Shown piece after piece: positions 9,670-20,379 of a DNA stretch of 39,156 bases. Under the pieces are notes generated by a model, which worked only from the letters and a program-made list of their open reading frames with translations, was not told the DNA's origin and did no database searches. The stretch is from an uncultured Candidatus Midichloriaceae bacterium. GTDB lineage: Bacteria > Pseudomonadota > Alphaproteobacteria > Rickettsiales > Midichloriaceae. The DNA lies in NCBI GenBank assembly GCA_905479795.1, contig CAJQNX010000011.1, forward strand, positions 1-39,156, read 5' to 3'. Numbering within the stretch: the stretch's first letter is position 1; the number at the start of each line of letters is the position of its first letter. The translations under genes were made by a program, and so were the position numbers.

Positions 9670-9710
9670 AGAATAGCTTAATTTATAAATCTGATAAATT
9701 AAACTATTCT
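9670..9710 (-). terminator. Rho-independent terminator of the 9729-10079 gene
   Basis: 17-nt arms agaatagcttaatttat/ataaattaaactattct with one mismatch (G-U on minus strand) followed on minus strand by a T-rich tract. Confidence 0.75.
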
Positions 9711-9728
9711 AGTTGTGTAATTGCAAAA

Positions 9729-10079
9729 TTACTTTCTATTTGTAGTTGTGTTAGTTTGGTTGTTAGTATTTTGTTGATTTGATTGATTGTTTTGAGAATC
9801 ATTCGTGGTTGCTACTGTGCCAGCCGTAGTATTTTGAGCTGTTTGATCATAATTTGGATCTTGAGTTGGGTTGTTTGTTTGGTCTTCATTAGCATCTTGG
9901 TCAACATTTCCATCAGTAGTAGTTGGGGATATGGTAACTGCATTGTTATTTTGATTGGTTAAATCAGAAGATTTAACTTGTTTTAAATTAGTATCGTTAT
10001 TTTGTGCAGCAAGAGAATTTTGTACCACTGTTAATGAAAGTAGCAATGAAACGCAAATTGAAATATCTTTAAAGTTCAT
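9729..10079 (-). CDS. Small secreted N/Q/T-rich low-complexity protein
   Basis: Signal-peptide-like start MNFKDISICVSLLLSLTVVQNSLAAQ followed by Asn/Gln/Thr/Asp-rich tail; own terminator. Confidence 0.7.
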   Translation of the reverse strand: MNFKDISICVSLLLSLTVVQNSLAAQNNDTNLKQVKSSDLTNQNNNAVTISPTTTDGNVDQDANEDQTNNPTQDPNYDQTAQNTTAGTVATTNDSQNNQSNQQNTNNQTNTTTNRK

Positions 10080-10116
10080 GTTTTTAAACCCTGTTTTATT
10101 AAAAAATTATATGCAT

Positions 10117-10153
10117 AAAAGCTATCATAAAATCTTTAGTAGTGGTAGCTTTT
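10117..10153. terminator. Hairpin terminator between hemC and the 9729 gene
   Basis: aaaagctatca...tggtagctttt inverted repeat with adjacent A/T runs. Confidence 0.5.
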
Positions 10154-10174
10154 TTGTGCGTTAAAAATAAAATT

Positions 10175-11068
10175 TTAATAAAAAATAAATTTTTTAATTT
10201 TTTCTGCAGATTTTATTCCCAAAGTATTGCCTTTATCGATGTCACCTTCTTCAAGTGTATAAAACTGCGAGTTACCGTTTTCATCAAAATAACCTGATTT
10301 TAGTATGAGTTTATCTCCGCATATATAGCAATAAGAAGCAATTGGAGTTGAGCAGTCACCACTAAAGGATTTTAAAAATGATCTTTCAGAATTAATCGTC
10401 AGTTGAGTTAATTTATGATTTAAGGGTTGTAGTATTTTTTTTATTTTGTCATTATTTTTTTTATTTTGAACCCCAATTGCACCTTGAGCGATGGCAGGAA
10501 GCATTTCATCGATATCAAAATAGTGATTTATAATTTCTTTTAGATTGTTTCTTTCTAATCCAGCGGCTGCAAGTACAATGGAATCAACTTTGTTATCCTT
10601 TAATTTTTGTAATCTAGTGCTGATATTACCTCTAAGATTTATAACTTTTAAATCAGGCCTCAATGATAAAATTTGTCCTTTTCTTCTATGGGAAGATGTG
10701 CCAATCGTAGCTCCTTTTGGCATAAATAAAAAAGATTTGTATTTAACGGATATAAAAGCATCTCTTGGGTTACCACGCTTAATTATGCAATTAATTTCTA
10801 AATTTTGAGTTTGGTTTGCAGGGACATCTTTCATAGAATGAACCGCTATGTCTGCATTATCATCAATTAAGGCTTGCTCTATTTCTTTAAGAAATAATCC
10901 CTTGCCCCCTATTTTTGATAAAGAATGATTAAGTAAAATATCTCCTTGGGTTTTTAATTTTACCAGCTTAACTTTTATCCTAGGGTGATAAAATTGAAGT
11001 TCTTTAGCAACTATTAATGCCTGATTTATGGCAAGAGGACTTTCTCTAGTTGCTATTCTAATCAACAT
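10175..11068 (-). CDS. hemC: Hydroxymethylbilane synthase (porphobilinogen deaminase)
   Basis: IRIATRESPLAINQA, HSMKDVP, GTSSHRRKGQ, LRGNISTRL, FSGDCSTPIA. Confidence 0.95.
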   Translation of the reverse strand: MLIRIATRESPLAINQALIVAKELQFYHPRIKVKLVKLKTQGDILLNHSLSKIGGKGLFLKEIEQALIDDNADIAVHSMKDVPANQTQNLEINCIIKRGNPRDAFISVKYKSFLFMPKGATIGTSSHRRKGQILSLRPDLKVINLRGNISTRLQKLKDNKVDSIVLAAAGLERNNLKEIINHYFDIDEMLPAIAQGAIGVQNKKNNDKIKKILQPLNHKLTQLTINSERSFLKSFSGDCSTPIASYCYICGDKLILKSGYFDENGNSQFYTLEEGDIDKGNTLGIKSAEKIKKFIFY

Positions 11069-11082
11069 GACACATATTAAAC

Positions 11083-12750
11083 TTAGATAAAGAAAATACT
11101 GGTATTAATTAAAGGTGATTTATTTATTAGTTTTCTGATGTGTTTTCTGACTGATAATTCAATAGAATGTCTGATTTTACTTTTATCTAAAGTTGATAAA
11201 GTGGTAAAAGTTTCTGAAACATTAAGTTTTAATGAATCTAATATATCTTGATCTAAATTTTCTTCTAACACACCAGGAGCAGTAATAGAAATTTGACTTA
11301 TATGTTTTTTTGCTTCATCAATTGCCAAGGAAATAAAGACAGCTCCATTATCTCTAAGTGTTTTTCTGTGATTGATAATTATATTTTCTGAATTTAGAAT
11401 TAAATTCCCATCAATTATGTAATGCCCAGCTTCTACCTCTCCAATTTTTCTTGTTTCCTCAGGATCAATAATAACTACGTCTCCATTTCTAATGCTTATG
11501 GTATGTTTTACACCTGATTCTTTGGCCACTTTGCAGTGTTCATTTATATGAATCGCCTCACCATGAACTGGTATAGCTACTTGTGGTTTGATAAGTTTAA
11601 ACATTTTTTTTACTTCTTGAGCAGATGGATGGCCGGATACATGGACAAATTCATTCGCTTCACTTAGCACATTGACATTCATCTCGGCAAGTTTATTGAA
11701 TAAATTATATATCTTTTTTTCATTGCCTGGAATAATTTTAGAAGAAAATATAACTATATCATTTTCTTTTAATGAAATTTGAGGGTGAGTCTTGTTGGCA
11801 ATTTTATTAGTCATAGCTAATGCCTCACCTTGGCACCCAGTGCAAACAACAACGATTTCATGTCTTTTGAATTTCTTGAAGTGCTTTTCATCAAATATTA
11901 TGGATTCCTGTAAATATCCAGATTCCTTAGCTGCAGCATACATTTTCCACAATGATCTGCCTTGTAATATTATCTTTCTATTAGCCTTCTTGGCAGCTTT
12001 AACCAAGGAAACAAGCCTTGCTATATTCGATGCAAAGGTAGTTACAATAATCATATTGCTGGGGTAACGGCACAGTAATTTTTCTAGATTGCGACCAAGT
12101 TCTCCTTCTGAGCCAGAATGTTCTTTTTGAAAGATATTTGTTGAATCTCCAACTAATGCCAAAATATTACTTTTACCAATATCCGACAAAGTGTCTTCAT
12201 TAGTAGCTTCTCCAACAACAGGCTCTTTGTCAAATTTCCAGTCACCTGTGTGAAATATTTTTCCTTTAGCTGTTTCAATTACTAATCCATTCATTTCTGG
12301 GATAGAGTGAGTAATTGGGACTAAGGTTATCTTGAAGTCTTGCAATTGAAATGAATTATTTGAAGTAGTCTCAATAAATTTCATTCTTTTAGTTAAACCG
12401 TATTCTTTACATTTAGCTTTTACTATAAGGGATGTAAATTTAGTTGCATAAATTGGACATTCTATTTCAGACCATAAATATTGTATTGCTCCGATATGAT
12501 CTTCGTGAGCATGTGTTAATACTATGCCTAAGATATCCTTTTTAATTTTTTTAATTATAAAATTTATATTGGGTACAACAATGTCTACTCCAGGTAAATC
12601 TGGTTCTGCAAATCCTAATCCTACATCAACAATTATCCATTTACCATTGTAATGGTATAAGTTCAAATTCATTCCTATTTCACCAGAGCCACCAAGTGGA
12701 ATAAAAATTAATTCTTTTTGTAATTTTTTAAAATTGATATCTAAATTCAT
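11083..12750 (-). CDS. rnj: Ribonuclease J
   Basis: FIPLGGSGEIGMN, LTHAHEDHIGAI, GDSTN, HVSGHPSAQEVKKMF, PVHGE motifs. Confidence 0.93.
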   Translation of the reverse strand: MNLDINFKKLQKELIFIPLGGSGEIGMNLNLYHYNGKWIIVDVGLGFAEPDLPGVDIVVPNINFIIKKIKKDILGIVLTHAHEDHIGAIQYLWSEIECPIYATKFTSLIVKAKCKEYGLTKRMKFIETTSNNSFQLQDFKITLVPITHSIPEMNGLVIETAKGKIFHTGDWKFDKEPVVGEATNEDTLSDIGKSNILALVGDSTNIFQKEHSGSEGELGRNLEKLLCRYPSNMIIVTTFASNIARLVSLVKAAKKANRKIILQGRSLWKMYAAAKESGYLQESIIFDEKHFKKFKRHEIVVVCTGCQGEALAMTNKIANKTHPQISLKENDIVIFSSKIIPGNEKKIYNLFNKLAEMNVNVLSEANEFVHVSGHPSAQEVKKMFKLIKPQVAIPVHGEAIHINEHCKVAKESGVKHTISIRNGDVVIIDPEETRKIGEVEAGHYIIDGNLILNSENIIINHRKTLRDNGAVFISLAIDEAKKHISQISITAPGVLEENLDQDILDSLKLNVSETFTTLSTLDKSKIRHSIELSVRKHIRKLINKSPLINTSIFFI

Positions 12751-13800
<1,050 letters not shown>

Positions 13801-13929
13801 TTATGAATTAATTATTATTTTCCACTTAAAATCTAGGGATATATACTTTTTATTCTAAAAAATACTTTTTTGCAAACTTAATTGCATATTCTAGGTAGAT
13901 TTTTTATTAAAATTGTTTTATTTTAATCC

Positions 13930-14283
13930 AACAGGTAGCTAGATGGTTGCTATATTATATATAGAGGAAAGTCTGGGCTTCATGGGATAATAGAGCTGGA
14001 TAACTCCCAGCAAAGGTAACTTTAGGGAAAGTGCCGCAGAAAATATACCGCCTAGTAATAGGTAAGGGTGAAATGGTAAGGTAAGAGCTTACCGATTCTT
14101 TAGCAATAAAGAATGCATGGTAAACCCCTCTAGAAGCAAGATCAAGTAGTGCTCAAATAATGCTATATTCCAAGCTAAGAGTACGGGTAGATTGCTAGAG
14201 TTTAATGGCAACATTGAATCGAGATGAATAACCATCAGATACATTTTAGTATCTACAGAACCCAGCTTATAGGCTGCCTGTGT
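13930..14283 (+). ncRNA. rnpB: RNase P RNA
   Basis: gaggaaagtctgggctt near the 5' end, acagaacccagcttataggc near the 3' end, and P1 pairing acaggtagc/gctgcctgt at the boundaries. Confidence 0.93.
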
Positions 14284-14302
14284 TTAAATATGTGAATATA
14301 TA

Positions 14303-14788
14303 ATGTTAAAGTTAAGTTTTTTTACACTGTTTTTTTTATTGAATGTGTCTGCACATGCATTTGATTCTAGTGTTGGAGATATTAGTATTGAATCTGAAAA
14401 TTTAGATATAGACATTCAGGCTAAAAAAGCAGATTTTTGTGGTAAAGTTATTGTTAAGCAGGATAATATTAAAATTTCCACAGATAAATTAACTCTTTTT
14501 TTTCAAAATAAAAAAATAGAAAAAATAGATTTTTCTAATAATGTTAAGTTGCAAATGTTTGATAAATTAGTTTTAGGAGATAGGGCTGAATATACAAAAA
14601 ATAATAATACTTTGAAAATTATTGATAATGTGAAATATAAAAGTGATAATAATGAAATTACAGGAGATATTTTTACATATAATTTAAAAACTAAGAGATC
14701 AAAATTAAGTTCTAAAAAAGAAGGTAATAAAAAAATTAAAGGACGAATTAAAGCAAAATTCAAAGTAAATAAAGATGTTAGTAGCTGA
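14303..14788 (+). CDS. lptA: LptA/OstA-like LPS transport periplasmic protein
   Basis: Signal peptide, OstA-like repeats (NLDIDIQAKKADFCGKVIVKQDNIKISTDKL), directly overlaps lptB. Confidence 0.8.
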   Translation: MLKLSFFTLFFLLNVSAHAFDSSVGDISIESENLDIDIQAKKADFCGKVIVKQDNIKISTDKLTLFFQNKKIEKIDFSNNVKLQMFDKLVLGDRAEYTKNNNTLKIIDNVKYKSDNNEITGDIFTYNLKTKRSKLSSKKEGNKKIKGRIKAKFKVNKDVSS

Positions 14789-15488
14789 AAATTTATCTAA
14801 AACGTATTCAAAAAAGAAAATTGTTAAAAATGTAACAATATCTGTTAAAAATGGAGAAATAGTTGGTTTGTTAGGTCCAAATGGTGCAGGAAAATCTACC
14901 TCTTTTTATATTATATCTGGTTTAGTAAGACCTGATACAGGAAAAGTATTTTTTAACGGTATCGACATAACCAATTTATCATTATCATATCGCGCGAAAT
15001 TAGGGATTGCATATTTACCACAGGAAATATCAGTTTTTAGAGGTATGACTGTTCAGGAAAATATAATGGCTGCCTTGGAAATTATAGAAAAAAATAAGCT
15101 CAAAAGAGAACAAAGATTAGAGGAGTTATTAGCTCAATTTTCCATTGAGCATTTAAGATTTTCTTATGCAATATCTTTGTCAGGTGGTGAAAGAAGGAGA
15201 TTAGAGATCGCAAGGTGTGTTGCTATGAAGCCAAAATATATTTTACTTGATGAACCACTAGCAGGCATTGATCCAATAGCAATTGATAATCTAATGGATT
15301 TAATTAGGAGTTTGAAAAAGCAAAATATAGGAATATTAATTACTGATCATAATGTTAAAGAGGCACTAGCTTTAGTCGATAGGGCATATATTCTATATAA
15401 TGGAAGTGTAATAGCATGTGATGACAGTAAAAATATTGTTAAAAATAAACAAGTTCGTAGAATTTACCTTGGAAAAAATTTTCAATAA
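14775..15488 (+). CDS. lptB: LPS export ABC transporter ATP-binding protein LptB
   Basis: GLLGPNGAGKST, YLPQEISVFRGMTVQENI, LSGGERRRLEIAR, LLDEPLAGIDP, ITDHNV. Confidence 0.95.
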   Translation: MLVAENLSKTYSKKKIVKNVTISVKNGEIVGLLGPNGAGKSTSFYIISGLVRPDTGKVFFNGIDITNLSLSYRAKLGIAYLPQEISVFRGMTVQENIMAALEIIEKNKLKREQRLEELLAQFSIEHLRFSYAISLSGGERRRLEIARCVAMKPKYILLDEPLAGIDPIAIDNLMDLIRSLKKQNIGILITDHNVKEALALVDRAYILYNGSVIACDDSKNIVKNKQVRRIYLGKNFQ

Positions 15489-15529
15489 ATGTATAGTCCG
15501 AGATAATAGTACTGTATTTGTAATATTTT

Positions 15530-16345
15530 ATGAGAGTGGTTGACTTTAAATCGCTAATTTTTCTGCAGCTTTTTTTAATGTGCTTAAGTTTTATTTTTCA
15601 AGTCTATGAGATAAATAATTCAGCGTTTGTAGTTGAGACATTCGGATATAATGTTTTAACATTTTCATTATTAACTATTATTTTTATTGTTTTAGAGTTG
15701 GTGATGCCTGTGCCATCATTTTTACTAAGTGGCTTTACACTTGTTGTAAATTTAAGACTTTGTAGCTTGATAGGTTTTAAAATGCCAGTGTATATATTGA
15801 TACTGATTCTTTTAATTAAAGCGATTCAATTTGTATTTATTGCTAAATCAAGTATTCACCAAATTTATAAATTAGGATTTCAAAATAGTGATTATCATTT
15901 GTACTGGCTAAGCATCTTTATAAGAATTTTATTAGGATATGATTTTATTCCATATTTTTGTGATAGCTTATTTGAAGGAACTATGATGCGATCTAAAGAA
16001 ATAAATGATTTTTATAATTTAGGTGTAAGAACGGCAACAGCAATTGTAGTTACTACTGGGCTAGTAGAATTTTTTTGTAGCTTATCTTTTAGTTGTGGAT
16101 TTTTAACAAGAATTGGATCCATTGTGCTAACTTTACATTTAACAATTACTACTTTGGTTGGATTGAAATATGGATACCATTTTGCTTGGCTTAAGAGTTC
16201 TACAAGTGGTTGGAATTATCCAATATTATTGTCATCAATCATTTTTTCATTTTCATTGTTTCAGCCTAGTGAATTTAGTATTGATAAATTTTTATTAAGA
16301 TATGGCAAAACACCAAGATTATTAAAAAAACTTATTACGTTTTAG
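15530..16345 (+). CDS. DoxX-like integral membrane protein
   Basis: Multiple TM segments; C-terminal half (RILLGYDFIPYF...GLVEFFCSLSFSCGFLTRIGSIVLTLHLTITT) resembles DoxX. Confidence 0.6.
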   Translation: MRVVDFKSLIFLQLFLMCLSFIFQVYEINNSAFVVETFGYNVLTFSLLTIIFIVLELVMPVPSFLLSGFTLVVNLRLCSLIGFKMPVYILILILLIKAIQFVFIAKSSIHQIYKLGFQNSDYHLYWLSIFIRILLGYDFIPYFCDSLFEGTMMRSKEINDFYNLGVRTATAIVVTTGLVEFFCSLSFSCGFLTRIGSIVLTLHLTITTLVGLKYGYHFAWLKSSTSGWNYPILLSSIIFSFSLFQPSEFSIDKFLLRYGKTPRLLKKLITF

Positions 16346-16644
16346 CTTATATAATAGAATTTATTTCTGAAATCTGTCTTATTGCAATATTTTGTCTATT
16401 TTTATTAACAGTATATATAAGTTTCAAGAAGTTTTGTAAAAGGTTTCATGGATAGGTCATGAAATTCACTGAAATTAAAATTTGGATTTATGCAAATGTA
16501 TTAAAAGATATCTGTCTATTTTATTGAAAGATGCTGATTCAGTATTTTAATCCACAGAAGATTTATCAATGTTCCTTTTGCTCAATTTTATGATGGGATC
16601 ATAGCTGTGGATAAAGATATTGTCTGCAATCTATGAATTCAAGT

Positions 16645-16684
16645 AAAAAAGTCCAGCTATGTGGTAATATTGCTGAACTTTTTT
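16645..16684 (-). terminator. Rho-independent terminator of the 16705 gene
   Basis: aaaaaagtccagc/gctgaactttttt hairpin, better paired (G-U) as minus-strand RNA. Confidence 0.7.
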
Positions 16685-16704
16685 ATTATATAGTTAGTAA
16701 TTGT

Positions 16705-17193
16705 TTATAGTTCATCTTTAGGCGTATCTGTCGGACTCTCAACTTCAGTGCAAACAGCTAAAATAATGTTTTCAAATAGGTCAATGCCTGCTTCTACTTT
16801 GTCGGTTTTAAATTGTTTTATAGCTGTATTGGAGGAATTTTGAGCATCATTAACATCTTCCATAATAGCTGAAACTAGACTTGCTTGATCAGCTAACAGT
16901 ATTTTAGAATTACTTGCAAAGACACTAAGTGTTTTAAGATATTCATGGTTTTTCATGTCAACTGATACTAGGTCAAAAGTTTGAATTGCATCCTTAACAA
17001 AAGATTTTAAATATTCTAATGCATTGCCTTTTAGACCATAATCAGCCTCTAATTTTTTGGAAATTGCTACTGACAAATCTACAATTTTTGTTGGATTGTT
17101 TTGATAATCCTTAGCTTTAAAAGCTTTTACGCAAGCTGGAACTTCTTTAGCTATATTATAAGCTGCTTTAGCATCTTTAAAAAAGTCTTTCAT
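16705..17193 (-). CDS. Hypothetical helical protein
   Basis: 162-aa ORF with downstream terminator; no recognised domain. Confidence 0.65.
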   Translation of the reverse strand: MKDFFKDAKAAYNIAKEVPACVKAFKAKDYQNNPTKIVDLSVAISKKLEADYGLKGNALEYLKSFVKDAIQTFDLVSVDMKNHEYLKTLSVFASNSKILLADQASLVSAIMEDVNDAQNSSNTAIKQFKTDKVEAGIDLFENIILAVCTEVESPTDTPKDEL

Positions 17194-17378
17194 TTGTATC
17201 CCTGTTAATTGTTTAAAAAAAATGATTCCACAAAAAAAAACTCTTGTCCACAGCCAGAAGTTTAATGAGCTTTTTTATTTGTATAATTAGCTTATGTACT
17301 TTTATAAATTTTCCTTTATTATTAACCTTGTATTAAAAACTATAACTTAAGATCGGTTTAATTTTATGTTTCTTCATT

Positions 17379-18623
17379 ATGCGAGATAACTTATTTGAAA
17401 ACAAAGATGGTGAAAATTCAGAATATAAAGTATTAGCGAGAAAATATAGGCCAAAAATATTTAATGATATTATTTCCCAATCTCATGTTACTAGGATAAT
17501 AAAAAATTCTATTGAGAGTGATAAAATTCACCATGCTTATATTTTGACGGGCATAAGGGGTGTTGGGAAAACAACATATGCAAGAATTTTATCTAAAGCA
17601 TTAAATTGCACAAAAAACGAAAATGATAAGCCCACTTTTGAACCGTGTTTAATCTGCAAAAATTGCATATCAATTGAGGAAAGTAGGCATCAGGATATTT
17701 TAGAGATTGATGCAGCAAGTAATACGGGAGTTGCAGATATTAGAGAAATTATAGAAAATGCTAAATATAAGCCTATTATGGCCAGATACAAGGTATACAT
17801 TATTGATGAGGTTCATATGCTCTCAAATAGTGCATTCAACGCTTTGTTAAAGACCTTGGAAGAGCCACCAGAGCATGTGAAGTTTATCTTAGCAACAACG
17901 GAAATAAAAAAAATTCCGTTAACAGTGATGTCTAGGTGTCAACGCTTTGATCTGCATAGATTGACTATTGAAGAATTAGCCAATTATCTGCAAAACATTG
18001 CCAAGAAAGAGGGGGTTGAAATCAAAGAAAGAGCTTCAATGTTGATTTCAAAAGCTGCTGGGGGTTCTGCTAGGGATGGCTTATCTCTTTTGGATCAGGC
18101 TATACTTACATGTAAAGACAGTGTTATAGACTTAGAATCTATAACGCAAATGCTGGGTATTGTTAGTTTAGAATATATTTATAATTTATTTGATTTAATA
18201 CTTACGGGAAAGTTAAATGATGCTCTAAATATTGTTAGAGATTTGTATATAAAAGGAGCTGAACCATTTATGATTTTGCAGGAATTAATTGAAATATCAT
18301 ATAAAATTACTCTTTGTAAAATAGGTGATGCCAAAAATTTGATTTTATCTGATTTTGAACTAAAAAAATGCAATCTTATAGCAGAAAAAACATCCATAAT
18401 TATTTTGACAAGATTTTGGCAAATGTTTAATAAGGCGTTAGTTGATATGAAGACTTCACATAATGAAATGCTCTCGCTTGAAATGACTATCATAAAGGTG
18501 TCTCATGTGAACCTAACTATCACTCCAGAGGAAATTTTAGAATCTCTAGATGGCGGTGATATGAGCTCAAAAATTACGCAACCTAGTATTCCACAAGATG
18601 TAAAAAAAAACTTCTCAATTTAG
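17379..18623 (+). CDS. dnaX: DNA polymerase III gamma/tau subunit, gamma-like part
   Basis: YRPKIFNDIISQSHVTRII, GIRGVGKTTYARI, CLICKNC zinc module, EVHMLSNSAFNALLKTLEEPP. Confidence 0.95.
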   Translation: MRDNLFENKDGENSEYKVLARKYRPKIFNDIISQSHVTRIIKNSIESDKIHHAYILTGIRGVGKTTYARILSKALNCTKNENDKPTFEPCLICKNCISIEESRHQDILEIDAASNTGVADIREIIENAKYKPIMARYKVYIIDEVHMLSNSAFNALLKTLEEPPEHVKFILATTEIKKIPLTVMSRCQRFDLHRLTIEELANYLQNIAKKEGVEIKERASMLISKAAGGSARDGLSLLDQAILTCKDSVIDLESITQMLGIVSLEYIYNLFDLILTGKLNDALNIVRDLYIKGAEPFMILQELIEISYKITLCKIGDAKNLILSDFELKKCNLIAEKTSIIILTRFWQMFNKALVDMKTSHNEMLSLEMTIIKVSHVNLTITPEEILESLDGGDMSSKITQPSIPQDVKKNFSI

Positions 18624-18985
18624 ATAGCATAAAGGGGCTGTTTAATTTTTTAGAAGAGAAGATGGAAATGATGCTACTTCACACAATTAAAAATGATCTT
18701 TCAATTGTTGAGTTTAGAGAAGGATATATAAAACTTCAAGAAATTGAGAATATGGATGTTAGTAAACAAGATATAAGAGCGAGATTATGCTCTATAACAG
18801 GATTGAATTGGATCATTGAAAGTGATGGATCTAAAGAAGGAATTAATTATGGAGAGCGGGAAAATGAAGATATTGAAAAAAGGAAGCGAAAGGTAATAGA
18901 CCATGAATTAGTTCAAAAAACACTTAAAAGCTTTTCAGAAATAGAAATTGATGATATTAAATTATCAAATATTGATAACAAATAA
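18602..18985 (+). CDS. dnaX: C-terminal tau-like extension of DnaX in the -1 frame (ATG-bounded ORF 18662-18985)
   Basis: -1 frame is open from the A9 run: KKKLLNLDSIKGLFNFLEEKMEMMLLHTIKNDLSIVEFREGYIKLQ... Confidence 0.8.
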   Translation, partial: KKKLLNLDSIKGLFNFLEEKMEMMLLHTIKNDLSIVEFREGYIKLQEIENMDVSKQDIRARLCSITGLNWIIESDGSKEGINYGERENEDIEKRKRKVIDHELVQKTLKSFSEIEIDDIKLSNIDNK

Positions 18986-18995
18986 ATAGGTATTT

Positions 18996-19307
18996 ATGAA
19001 TATCCAACAAATGATGAAGCAAGCTCAATCAATGCAGAAAAAAATGCAAGAATTGCAAAAAATTATGGATGAAAAGGAAATTACTGGTACTGCTGGTGGT
19101 GGAGCGGTAACGATTATCACGACTGGAAAAGGAGAAGTGAAGAAAGTTAAAATTGATAAAAGCATTATAAATCCTGATGATTCAGAAATAATTGAGGATT
19201 TAATTGTTGCAGCATTTAATAATGCAAAGCAAAATTCAGAGCAATATAGTAATGAAGAAATGAGTAAATTAGGCATATCTCCTGATATGTTAAAAGGAAT
19301 GATGTAA
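18996..19307 (+). CDS. ybaB: YbaB/EbfC-family nucleoid-associated protein
   Basis: NIQQMMKQAQSMQKKMQELQ, GTAGGGAVTI; follows dnaX as is common. Confidence 0.95.
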   Translation: MNIQQMMKQAQSMQKKMQELQKIMDEKEITGTAGGGAVTIITTGKGEVKKVKIDKSIINPDDSEIIEDLIVAAFNNAKQNSEQYSNEEMSKLGISPDMLKGMM

Positions 19308-19468
19308 TAATGTTTTGACAAATAGGCGTTATAATGATCAAGAAAATCTTACTAAATACCAACAATAAAGCATTATAAAGAAGCTTATGATATATTTTAA
19401 AATTATCATGTGCTTTATCTCAAATTAATGTTAAAATTCTGCTATAATTTATAGCGTAATAATTTTAC

Positions 19469-20065
19469 ATGAAGGCGGACTTATTCCAAAAGGAGTGCAA
19501 CTTTTTTTATAGTGTTGATGAAAAGGGGAAATATCCCAAATCAAATTTACCAGAAATAGCATTTTTAGGCAGATCAAACGTTGGCAAATCTAGCTTAATA
19601 AACTCTTTAGTTAATAGAAAAAATTTAGTTAGAACATCAAATTCTCCTGGTAGTACAATAAAAATAAACTACTTCAAACTTGGAGATAAATTAATGTTAG
19701 TTGATTTGCCAGGTCATGGATATGCAAAAAGAGCTAAACACCTGGTAGAAAATCTAAGTGAATTGATTGAAGAGTATTTAGCAAAAAAAGAAAATTTGAA
19801 GAAATTAGTATTTATAATTGATGCAAGGCGAGGTATAAATCAAGAGGACGAAATGTTGTTGGATTTTTTTAAAGGTGTGGATACTAGTATGTTATTAGTA
19901 TTTAATAAAGTTGATAAACTCAAAAAATCTGAGCTTCAAAATTTAGATGATTCAACGGATGGAATTCTCAATAAGTATGATTTTATAGAGAATATAGTTA
20001 TGACGAGTTGTTTTAAAGGACTGGGTATAAGAAAATTAAAAGAAAAAATAATTCAAAATATTTAA
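19469..20065 (+). CDS. engB: Ribosome biogenesis GTPase EngB/YsxC
   Basis: EIAFLGRSNVGKSSLINSL, LVDLPGHGYAKR, NKVDKLKKSE. Confidence 0.95.
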   Translation: MKADLFQKECNFFYSVDEKGKYPKSNLPEIAFLGRSNVGKSSLINSLVNRKNLVRTSNSPGSTIKINYFKLGDKLMLVDLPGHGYAKRAKHLVENLSELIEEYLAKKENLKKLVFIIDARRGINQEDEMLLDFFKGVDTSMLLVFNKVDKLKKSELQNLDDSTDGILNKYDFIENIVMTSCFKGLGIRKLKEKIIQNI

Positions 20066-20070
20066 TACTT

Positions 20071-20379
20071 ATGAATAATATTGAAAAAGCTTGTATAGAA
20101 AAAAATTTAAAATTAACAAGTCAGAGAAAAATTATCGCAGAGGTGTTATCTAATTCAACAGATCATCCAGACGTGGAAGCGCTGTATTTTAGAGCCAATA
20201 AGATAGATTCAAAAATCAGTATAGCAACCGTTTACAGAACTTTGAACCTTTTTGAGCAATATGGTCTTATTAAAAAGCTTGAAATTGGAGAAGGTAAAGC
20301 AAGATATGAAGAATTTAAAAAAGCTAATGAACACTTTCATCTAGTAGATATTGAAACTGGAGATATTATAGAATTTTAA
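20071..20379 (+). CDS. fur: Fur-family regulator, N-terminal part (frame interrupted)
   Basis: LTSQRKIIAEVL, HPDVEALY, ISIATVYRTLNLFEQYGLIKKL; stops early after GDIIEF. Confidence 0.9.
   Translation: MNNIEKACIEKNLKLTSQRKIIAEVLSNSTDHPDVEALYFRANKIDSKISIATVYRTLNLFEQYGLIKKLEIGEGKARYEEFKKANEHFHLVDIETGDIIEF

Noticed and set aside
9795-9815. gagaatcattc inside the 9729 gene as a Fur box
   Set aside because: Lies within coding sequence and lacks the full palindrome
9955-10164. Plus-strand 69-aa ORF
   Set aside because: Antisense to the signal-peptide gene and runs through a terminator hairpin
11792-12067. Plus-strand 91-aa ORF
   Set aside because: Antisense within rnj; other antisense ORFs (10545, 13511, 14503, 18179, 19025, 20814, 24423, 37764) rejected for the same reason
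19315-19335. TTGACA and TATAAT downstream of ybaB as a promoter
   Set aside because: Spacer is only 9 bp, far from the usual 16-18 bp
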